DNA from: an uncultured Gammaproteobacteria bacterium
GTDB taxonomy: Bacteria; Pseudomonadota; Gammaproteobacteria; Pseudomonadales; Pseudohongiellaceae
Assembly (NCBI GenBank): GCA_913060495.1
Contig: CAJXRP010000005.1
Span: 162,795-226,794, forward strand
Length of the DNA stretch: 64,000 nucleotides
Direction: 5' to 3'
Position 1 is the first letter of the stretch. The number at the start of each line of letters is the position of its first letter. The notes under the pieces are model-generated. The model was not told the DNA's origin and ran no database searches. It saw only the letters and a list, made by a program, of their open reading frames with translations. A program made the translations under genes and the position numbers. Positions 1 through 6,659 of this stretch are shown here, piece after piece.

Positions 1-140
1 CGTTTATGGAGCTGGAAGATGAGGCGAGGGCGTTGGGGGCAAATGCCATAGTGGGCATAGACTTAGATTATGAAGTTATCGGGTCGAAAGGCGGCATGAT
101 GATGGTAAGCGTAAGCGGCACGGCAGTACGAATAAAGTAA
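1..140 (+). CDS. YbjQ/UPF0145 family protein, C-terminal end (partial)
   Basis: Only the last 45 codons are inside the window; the start lies upstream. The visible protein contains the run [15 protein letters not shown] followed by a GTAVRIK end. This matches the C-terminal half of the YbjQ (UPF0145) family of small proteins, in which an [11 protein letters not shown] core precedes a terminal GTAV strand. The biochemical role of the family is not established. It ends at TAA (138-140), 83 bases before the next gene on the same strand, so co-transcription with the accessory operon is possible but not shown. The family assignment rests on the short motif only. Confidence 0.75.
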   Translation, partial: FMELEDEARALGANAIVGIDLDYEVIGSKGGMMMVSVSGTAVRIK

Positions 141-223
141 ATTGAATAGATAGTTGATTGGCGAGATTACAGATGCTGTTCTAGACTTAGTGAGAACCTA
201 CTGCGCAGTTAAGGACAACGCCA

Positions 224-1144
224 GTGCTCTATTCTGCATTTCATCACAAGCCTCTTATTCTATGTGAATCACTAAAATTCTTTCTAGAAAGAACGCGCCC
301 GAATGCGCGAAAAGAATTTGAATCGCTGACACAGTCACTTTTTGAGAGGCCCACTCTTGATCGTGAAAATCAGATCGCCTATCTGCTTAGGCAACCAGCA
401 AACACTATTCGCGATCTCCTCGCTAAGAATCGGCTACACAATTGTAGGTTCGAGCAGAGAAGAAATAGAGCAGAGCGAGCCTTGTCGGTTAAACGCTACT
501 GCGATAATTTCAAAATACCGCAGCATGATGATTATTTAGATCTTATCCAAAAAGACCAGCGTTCCCGCGTTATCGTCTCATTCCATTGTGGGGATTTTCT
601 GTACGGGTCCGCAAGCCTGCTCAATCTTGATAGAAACAAGCGAAAAAAGTATGTGTTAAGCCTGAATCGCAGTAGCAGCGCGTTCTATGCGAATCTGGCT
701 GCAGGCTTTAGCCACGAATTTTCAGCCACCGAGCATGAATTACTACATGGTGAAACTGACTCCTCGCAGCTCTCTCAGATACTCCGAGCGGGTAATGCAT
801 CGATTCTACTTTTTTGCGATGTTCCGCCGGGTCTTAATGAAACTATCGAAGTTAATTTCCTGAATAGGCGTGCCTGGTTTTCCATCGGGCCTGCAATTTT
901 AGCACTTGTGAATAGGGTGCCACTATTGCCCTTGATCAACTATTCGATAGGACGATCGAGTTATCTACGCCTAGGCACCCAGATAGAGCCGATACTTCTG
1001 CCTTCGGAGACGCTGCGTTGCGGAGCAGAAAGAATTACACAGATCTTGATATCGTTCTTCGAATCGATATTCCTGAAACATCCTGAACAATGGAGGTTTC
1101 TTTCTTTGTTGCCATGCTATTTCTCTGAACTAAATTCTGAGTAA
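224..1144 (+). CDS. LpxL/HtrB-like acyltransferase of an export cassette
   Basis: A 306-residue protein with the overall pattern of the lysophospholipid/lipid A acyltransferase (LpxL-HtrB) superfamily, which transfers acyl chains from acyl-ACP. Seen: a histidine block SFHCGDF (H121), a later DVPPG segment, and a RAWFSIGPAILALVNRVPLLP stretch that corresponds to the conserved GPA-LA-x-R-TG-x-P-V-x-P block of LpxL. The acid normally five residues after the histidine is not there; D124 is only three residues away. Start: GTG at 224, preceded by AAGGA at about 209. The next gene, 57 bases downstream, encodes an ACP, which suggests acyl-ACP is the donor. Because it sits with a C39 exporter rather than lipid A genes, the acceptor may be an exported peptide or small molecule; that is inference. 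No N-terminal membrane helix is obvious. Confidence 0.7.
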   Translation: MLYSAFHHKPLILCESLKFFLERTRPNARKEFESLTQSLFERPTLDRENQIAYLLRQPANTIRDLLAKNRLHNCRFEQRRNRAERALSVKRYCDNFKIPQHDDYLDLIQKDQRSRVIVSFHCGDFLYGSASLLNLDRNKRKKYVLSLNRSSSAFYANLAAGFSHEFSATEHELLHGETDSSQLSQILRAGNASILLFCDVPPGLNETIEVNFLNRRAWFSIGPAILALVNRVPLLPLINYSIGRSSYLRLGTQIEPILLPSETLRCGAERITQILISFFESIFLKHPEQWRFLSLLPCYFSELNSE

Positions 1145-1201
1145 GAGCCTCCTATCGAGAGGCTAGCAATATTATCGATAGGAAGTGAGAGGGATTTTTG
1201 A

Positions 1202-1444
1202 ATGAGTGCGCGAGTAGATGAAGGGCCTGTTACACAGCTTATCCAAAGCTTATGCAAATATAATGATGGAGATAATTTTAGTCGGGAGATGCCTCTAAGT
1301 GACCTGAACTTGGATTCTTTGGATCTGATAGAGAGTCTTTTCGAGTTAGAGAATTTTTACGAGAAAACGCTGAGTCACACTGAACTAGCATCCTTGGTTA
1401 CGGTAGAAGATTTAGCAAAAGTTTTCTGTCCGCCTTCTATATAA
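1202..1444 (+). CDS. acyl carrier protein
   Basis: An 80-residue acidic protein with the ACP signature LNLDSLDLIE; S39 is the expected 4'-phosphopantetheine attachment site. A following helix (ELENFYEKTLSHTELASLVTVEDL) fits helix III/IV of the ACP fold. It is clearly separate from the housekeeping AcpP of fatty-acid synthesis, since no fab genes are nearby and the sequence is diverged. It lies 57 bases after the acyltransferase and 7 bases before the HlyD gene, so the three are almost surely co-transcribed. Likely role: dedicated acyl donor for the neighbouring acyltransferase. A holo-ACP synthase would have to be supplied from elsewhere. Confidence 0.88.
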   Translation: MSARVDEGPVTQLIQSLCKYNDGDNFSREMPLSDLNLDSLDLIESLFELENFYEKTLSHTELASLVTVEDLAKVFCPPSI

Positions 1445-1451
1445 CTGCAAA

Positions 1452-2723
1452 ATGAACCTGATGACCGTACAGGATTCAAGCTATCTATTACGTGATAAAG
1501 CGATCGCTCATAAAATATTGGGGCCATCAGCTGTGCCTGTCATTACATTGAAAGCTTACTTCAAGCTGCAACTAAGTTTATGGGTGACCCTGCTGGCTAT
1601 AGCAACGTATCTATTAACTAAAACTCACTATAAGGAGACCGTAACAGCTAGAGGAATTCTAGAGCCAATCCATGGTATTCAGGAAATTGTCTCTCCTATT
1701 GCAGCAAGAGTAGAAAAACTATATGTGAGCCAAGGCGAAAGTGTTGAAAGTGGCGACATACTTGCCTCGCTTTCCACTGGGATCTATAACGATCAGGGCG
1801 ATTCGGTTGTGCAGGAAAACATACAGCAACTGCGAATTGATAGAGAGCTACTACTTAGCAAACTTCAGGTTCAACAACTGGCGCAGCAGCAGTCTAAGCA
1901 ATGGAGCGGGCTGGCAGTCGCGAATGTTCGTAGCAGTAAGTCGAGTCTTGAGGAGGAAGCAGAATTACTGTCAGCTAGGACAGAATTGAGTGATCGCAAT
2001 CTACAAGCAGTTTCGACATTGCTTAGATCCGGGAACAGCTCAACCCGAGAATTCGCTCAACATTATCAGAGCCACCTAGAACTTCTCGGTCGTAATCAGA
2101 CTCTTGCCCAGAGATTGTTGCAGTACGACTATGAATTGAATTCGCTAAAAAATTCGGAATTACTCGCCGAGTACGATTCCCAAGAGGCGAGTCTGCGGAT
2201 CCAACGAGAATTGCATGTAATTGACGAAAAAATTACGACCTTAGGAAATCAGGCTCAATTTACCGTAGTAGCAGAAAGTCCAGGCGTAGTAGCGGAACTA
2301 GTCATAGGAAGAGGTAAGTCAGTACTGCCGAATCAGCCCCTGTTCTTCATCAATCCGACTAATACAGAATTACAGGCAATACTCTACGTGCCTGCAGCGG
2401 TGCAGGCAAAGCTGGTAGTAGGTCAGTCCGTTCTGCTTCGGTACGATGCATTCGACTTTAGGCTCTACGGAAGGCACGAGGCTACAGTGACCGCCATTGG
2501 TAAGGCAAGGCTGGACCCGAGGGAAAGTATGTTGCCGATCCTAGGCCTCAATGAGCCTGTATTCAGAGTAATCGTAGACCTGCATGAATCTGTAATACAG
2601 GCGGATTCTCTCTACCGACTGCAGAGTGGAGCGACGCTTATTGCAGATTTCGTGCTCTCCGAAATGTCACTGCTGCAGTTCATCTTCAGGCCTATTCTTG
2701 GTCTACAGGGTAAGGTGACATGA
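1452..2723 (+). CDS. HlyD-family periplasmic adaptor subunit
   Basis: A 423-residue membrane fusion protein. One transmembrane helix lies near residues 35-55 (LQLSLWVTLLAIATYLLT). It is followed by a lipoyl-like half motif (ARGILEPIHGIQEIVSPIAARVEKLYVSQGE), a long helical hairpin region (about 120-260), and a second half with the AESPGVVAELVIGRGKSVLPNQPLF biotinyl/lipoyl signature. Adaptors of this type bridge an inner-membrane ABC exporter to an outer-membrane TolC-type channel. The stop TGA overlaps the ATG of the exporter gene (ATGA, 2720-2723), showing translational coupling. No TolC gene is in the window. Start ATG at 1452 is 7 bases after the ACP stop. Confidence 0.9.
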   Translation: MNLMTVQDSSYLLRDKAIAHKILGPSAVPVITLKAYFKLQLSLWVTLLAIATYLLTKTHYKETVTARGILEPIHGIQEIVSPIAARVEKLYVSQGESVESGDILASLSTGIYNDQGDSVVQENIQQLRIDRELLLSKLQVQQLAQQQSKQWSGLAVANVRSSKSSLEEEAELLSARTELSDRNLQAVSTLLRSGNSSTREFAQHYQSHLELLGRNQTLAQRLLQYDYELNSLKNSELLAEYDSQEASLRIQRELHVIDEKITTLGNQAQFTVVAESPGVVAELVIGRGKSVLPNQPLFFINPTNTELQAILYVPAAVQAKLVVGQSVLLRYDAFDFRLYGRHEATVTAIGKARLDPRESMLPILGLNEPVFRVIVDLHESVIQADSLYRLQSGATLIADFVLSEMSLLQFIFRPILGLQGKVT

Positions 2724-4810
2724 GAGATTTATTCTGGCGCCGCAATACATTACCTATGATATACCAGACTGAAATGGCTGAATGCGGATTAGCCTGTCTA
2801 GCGATGATAGCAAACTACTATGGCAAGTTTTCAGATATGCGTACTTTGCGAGGAAGTCTCGGTATGCCAGCCGGTGGCGCATCTGTAAAACATTTGTTGG
2901 AGGCTGCCCTGCAGCTAGATTTTCAAGGAAGAGCCCTCAAACTCGATCTTAATGACATTAGTCTATTAAGTGTTCCGGTGATTCTGCACTGGGATACGGA
3001 CCATTTTGTAGTGCTAAAGAAAATTACGAGGATGTCACTCGTTATTCATGATCCTGCGGTGGGCATACGAAAATACAGTTTGTCTGAGTTAGATCATCAT
3101 TTCACAGGAATAGCGATTGAGTTTTCTCCAACAGTTTCATTCGCGCGAGAAGTGCCAACAAAGGAATATTCATTAAGGGAGCTGTTCAAGGCAGCTCCTG
3201 GTTTTCGTCAAGCAATAGGTCAGGTCTTCTTCCTTTCAATCTTGCTACAGGTACTGTCGTTAATCTTCCCGCTCTATCTTCAACTAGTGATAGATCAAGG
3301 GCTTAGTAAGGGGGATATGGACATTATTTTTCTTGTCGCATTACTTTTCCTGTTAGTCATTATCGCCAGGACATGCGTTAGCTATTTCAGAGGGGTGGTG
3401 TTACTGCAATTCTCTAGTCAATTGGGCTTTCAAATCGTGAGTAATACTTTTACTCATCTGCTTAGGCTGCCCTTAACGTACTTCGAGCGTAGAGAGATGG
3501 GGGATATCATTTCCCGTTTCTCTTCACTTGATAACATTAAGCAGCTCGTTACTCAGGAAATGATCACGGTTGTAGTTGACGGACTCTTTTCTCTCCTCAC
3601 ATTCATCCTGTTAGTTCTTTACAGCCCTATCTTGGCATCTGTCGCAGCGTTTTTTGTAGTTGTATTAGCCATCATTCGTATTCTGGCTATATCTAGAGAA
3701 AAAATGTATCGACAAGAAGTTCTGCAGACAGGAGCGAAGCAGCAGACGCGATTCATGGAGAATATTCGCTGCATAGCAGTAACTAAAAACTATGGAATAG
3801 AGTATGACCGCCTATCGGAGTGGCAGAATTACTATGCCCATTTTATAAATTCGAGCTATAGACTTGGACATCTTCAATTATCCCTAAGCTCTCTACACAG
3901 TTTCTTGTTTGGCATAGATCACGTCGCGACGATTTATCTAGGATCATTGGCAATATTTGATGGTCAATTGACGATAGGCCAGTTAATGAGCTTCGTTTTT
4001 CTGAAGCAAAATTTCTCAGGATCAGTGGCAGCAATGCTTCCAAAATTCGCGGAAATTCGACTCTTAAAATTGGAGCTGGACCGAGTATCGGATATTGTTT
4101 TCGAAGAACCGGAAAAGAATTTGGAAAATACCGGACTGCTCGAACCTCGAATCTCGGGAAATATTCAGGCGCAGGAATTAGCCTTCAGTTACTCATCTGT
4201 ACAGCCGGAACTGTTTAGCAGTCTTAGCTTTAGCATCGAAACGGGCGAATGTTTTGCGATATTTGGGAACTCAGGGTGCGGGAAATCAACACTCTTGAAA
4301 ATATTGCTAGGTTTGGCTGCGCCTTCTTCTGGTTCGGTTTGTATGGATGGACGTTCGATTACCGATCTAGGAGTGCGTCATTACCGTTCACAAGTTGCAG
4401 CCGTGCTCCATGGAGACGGTTTGTTGTCCGGATCTCTTGCGTACAACGTGAATCTAGATATGGAGCCACTAAATTCAGAGCGTTTAGAACAGGCGTGTCG
4501 AATCAGTTGTATCTCTGATGATATCAGCCAACTACCCATGGGCCTTAATACTCAAGTCGGTGAGATGGGAGTAGCTCTCTCCGCTGGGCAGGTGCAACGC
4601 ATTCTACTTGCAAGGGCGCTCTATCGACATCCCAAAATACTAGTACTGGACGAAGCCTTATCTCATCTAAGCACCCCACTTGCGCGGCAAATAATTACCG
4701 GTATTCGAAATACTAAAGCCACTCTCATTTTGGTAACACATAACGTGGATCTTATAGACATCGCTGATCGCTCGTTGGAATTAGGTGTGCAAGGGACTAT
4801 CGGGAATTGA
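2720..4810 (+). CDS. C39 peptidase-containing ABC exporter (bacteriocin/peptide type)
   Basis: A 696-residue CvaB/LagD-like exporter. Residues 10-150 are a C39 peptidase domain with an intact catalytic set: Q16, C22 (EMAECGLAC), H95 (DTDHFVVL) and D111 (HDPA). Such domains cut a double-glycine-type leader during export. Residues about 165-450 form the six-helix ABC membrane domain. The ATPase follows with Walker A GNSGCGKST (near 515), signature LSAGQVQR and Walker B ILVLDEA. It is translationally coupled to the upstream HlyD gene. No precursor with a GG leader was found between 141 and 6631, so the substrate gene is probably outside the window or very short. Export of an acylated substrate is inferred from the neighbouring acyltransferase and ACP. 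Confidence 0.93.
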   Translation: MRDLFWRRNTLPMIYQTEMAECGLACLAMIANYYGKFSDMRTLRGSLGMPAGGASVKHLLEAALQLDFQGRALKLDLNDISLLSVPVILHWDTDHFVVLKKITRMSLVIHDPAVGIRKYSLSELDHHFTGIAIEFSPTVSFAREVPTKEYSLRELFKAAPGFRQAIGQVFFLSILLQVLSLIFPLYLQLVIDQGLSKGDMDIIFLVALLFLLVIIARTCVSYFRGVVLLQFSSQLGFQIVSNTFTHLLRLPLTYFERREMGDIISRFSSLDNIKQLVTQEMITVVVDGLFSLLTFILLVLYSPILASVAAFFVVVLAIIRILAISREKMYRQEVLQTGAKQQTRFMENIRCIAVTKNYGIEYDRLSEWQNYYAHFINSSYRLGHLQLSLSSLHSFLFGIDHVATIYLGSLAIFDGQLTIGQLMSFVFLKQNFSGSVAAMLPKFAEIRLLKLELDRVSDIVFEEPEKNLENTGLLEPRISGNIQAQELAFSYSSVQPELFSSLSFSIETGECFAIFGNSGCGKSTLLKILLGLAAPSSGSVCMDGRSITDLGVRHYRSQVAAVLHGDGLLSGSLAYNVNLDMEPLNSERLEQACRISCISDDISQLPMGLNTQVGEMGVALSAGQVQRILLARALYRHPKILVLDEALSHLSTPLARQIITGIRNTKATLILVTHNVDLIDIADRSLELGVQGTIGN

Positions 4811-4856
4811 TCACTCGAATGATGGAGCTCGGAGCGAAGGTGGGGAGAGTTGATAG

Positions 4857-5537
4857 ATGGTCATGAGAAGCTTAATGGCTGGCGAAACGTATTTCGCTAT
4901 CATAAAACAGAAGACTTTCAGTACCGGGTTTTTCGATGATGCCTGTAAAGAGTTCTATTGTAGGCGTCTTCTAGTTTGCCAAAATGCCTTCCGTGTAGAG
5001 CTCCATGCGTATGTTCTGATGGAGAAAGAGATATTTCTGCTATTCACACCACTAACACCTTCAGGGTTTGATTCCTTCGCTACGTTTCTTAATAGCAGCT
5101 ACAGTAGATACTACGCGATTCGTTTTTCACGTAGCGTCTTAGCTTGGCGGAATGATCCGCTTGTTTGTCGGTTGCCAGGTGACAAGCTAGTTCTTGATTG
5201 TCAGAAATTTGTTGAGCGTTACGCAATGGGCAATAGCCGCGAAAGTCACCCCGGCGAGTACGGCTATTCAAGCTACTGCGCGAACGCATTTACACATAAG
5301 CCAAGATTTTTAAGGCATCATCGAGTGATTCATCAACTCGTAACTAATGAAGTTAATGGCCTGCAACGATACAGAGATTTTGTCGCAAAGCCCTTTCGTG
5401 AGGAGTACGAGAGGTTCTTGCAGAGTCGGCTCCTCTATGGACAGCCCCTAATACAGCAAGATCGTGCATCTCGGCTCGAGAATAGTAGGGCTTTGGCCGA
5501 TATAGAGAAAAGGGATATACTATCTACAATTACATGA
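4857..5537 (+). CDS. Y1_Tnp/REP-transposase-like protein lacking the HUH motif
   Basis: A 226-residue protein that aligns by eye with REP-associated tyrosine transposases (TnpA-REP, IS200-like Y1 fold). The family block H-A-Y-V-L-M-P-N-H-x-H-L-L-x-T-P appears here as HAYVLMEKEIFLLFTP: both metal-binding histidines of the HUH motif are replaced (by E and F). A tyrosine-rich NSSYSRYYAIRF segment matches the region of the catalytic tyrosine, and PGEYGYSSYCANA matches the conserved P-x-x-Y-x-W-S-S-Y block. The reading frame is intact over the full length. It starts 46 bases after the exporter, with a GGGGAGAG ribosome site, so it looks like part of the operon. Loss of metal ligands with an intact frame suggests a domesticated, non-catalytic protein; a decaying transposase is the alternative. 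Confidence 0.7.
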   Translation: MVMRSLMAGETYFAIIKQKTFSTGFFDDACKEFYCRRLLVCQNAFRVELHAYVLMEKEIFLLFTPLTPSGFDSFATFLNSSYSRYYAIRFSRSVLAWRNDPLVCRLPGDKLVLDCQKFVERYAMGNSRESHPGEYGYSSYCANAFTHKPRFLRHHRVIHQLVTNEVNGLQRYRDFVAKPFREEYERFLQSRLLYGQPLIQQDRASRLENSRALADIEKRDILSTIT

Positions 5538-5653
5538 TGGTATAGGGGCTTCTGAAGGAAGTTGTTGAGGGAAGACGACTCGGCAACGAAGGTGCCATGT
5601 TAACTATTATCAGGCTTCTTCAATTTTCTGAATCTCACTAGAATAGAGCAAAG

Positions 5654-6631
5654 ATGAGCAAGTCACAGAAATCGAACTTTTATCCATTCTATGACCCCTA
5701 TAGCGAAAGCGGTGCGCTAGGCTATGGACGCAAGTCGTGTATTTCACTCGGTTTTGGTGTTGGTTATGGGCTGCTCCAATATTACTCTCTGCCGGACAAG
5801 ATGGTTTTCCTTAGCGAGAATTGCTGGATACTCGCTCTGATAATTTCAACGTCATCTTTTGCGCTTTATGTTGCCACGGATGTTTTTCGAAACAATCTTA
5901 ACGCGATGCGTCAAATCGAAGGTGACTATGCTAGCAGCTTGAAAGTTGTTGATGAGTGGATGAGCGACAAATGGTTGCTGTTAGCGGGATTTGCGTTTGG
6001 AGCAGCAAACACTACCGTGGGACATCTGCTAGGTGTGCCATCAGCTTTCTTTGAGTCGACTTCTTCTTTGATAATGGTCTATTTTGGATTCTTCTTAGGC
6101 GGATTTGCTAGCGGCATGGGTCTTCTAGCAATAACCGCTGTGATAGCGCTCTATTTAAAGTTTGCTCCTAGTCTTCAGTACACTTTGAACCCTAACGATC
6201 CCGATGGTAATGGCGGTATCAAGAAGCTTGGTGATTCGCTGTGGTTCTTCGGTGGCTTAATCGGAGTTGTTGGCCTTCTGGTGAGCATACATATGTTCGG
6301 CGTTTCTTGGACGTTTATGCACAAGCAGTATGTTCAATTCGTCTTTTTGTTCTGGGTCTCGCTACCTTATATTCTTGCTGTGTCTATAGTGTTGATACCT
6401 GGTCTCGCTGTAAGGCGACAAGTTTCCTACTTTAAATTCTATAAATCTGAGCAGCTCAAGAAAGAGAAGATAGAATTATATTCGAGCTATAAGCAGTTCG
6501 AATCTAAAGAAGATGAAGAGATCATCTCGGAAAAGAAGGAGCTTGGGGAGAAGTTAGAGCAGATTCAGAACGAACTAGACACACTCAAGAAGATGCGTAA
6601 CTCGCATATCGATGGAAAGAGCTCGGACTAA
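5654..6631 (+). CDS. uncharacterised polytopic membrane protein with C-terminal coiled coil
   Basis: A 325-residue protein I do not recognise. About five to six hydrophobic segments are visible (near residues 25-45, 57-75, 108-125, 135-170, 195-215, 228-255). A soluble NPNDPDGNGGIKKLGDSLW loop lies in the middle; similar D-P-D-G-x-GG-x-x-x-LG loops occur in other uncharacterised bacterial membrane proteins. The last 70 residues are highly charged and predicted to form a coiled coil (EEIISEKKELGEKLEQIQNELDTL). It lies 116 bases after the transposase-like gene on the same strand and may be the last gene of that unit or independent. It converges on gcvP. Confidence 0.6.
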   Translation: MSKSQKSNFYPFYDPYSESGALGYGRKSCISLGFGVGYGLLQYYSLPDKMVFLSENCWILALIISTSSFALYVATDVFRNNLNAMRQIEGDYASSLKVVDEWMSDKWLLLAGFAFGAANTTVGHLLGVPSAFFESTSSLIMVYFGFFLGGFASGMGLLAITAVIALYLKFAPSLQYTLNPNDPDGNGGIKKLGDSLWFFGGLIGVVGLLVSIHMFGVSWTFMHKQYVQFVFLFWVSLPYILAVSIVLIPGLAVRRQVSYFKFYKSEQLKKEKIELYSSYKQFESKEDEEIISEKKELGEKLEQIQNELDTLKKMRNSHIDGKSSD

Positions 6632-6640
6632 TCGAGCTCT
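6618..6640. terminator. hairpin between convergent genes
   Basis: An 8-bp perfect stem (AGAGCTCG / CGAGCTCT) with a 7-base loop overlaps the stop codon of the membrane-protein gene and lies 20 bases from the gcvP stop. There is no clear T-run on either side, so it is at best a weak bidirectional terminator or a 3'-end stabilising stem. Confidence 0.35.
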
Positions 6641-6659
6641 CCCACCTCACTACTATCTT

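Noticed and set aside
5538..5653. Precursor peptide gene with GG leader after the Y1-like gene
   Set aside because: No start-to-stop frame with a leader-like sequence was found; the same holds for 141-223.
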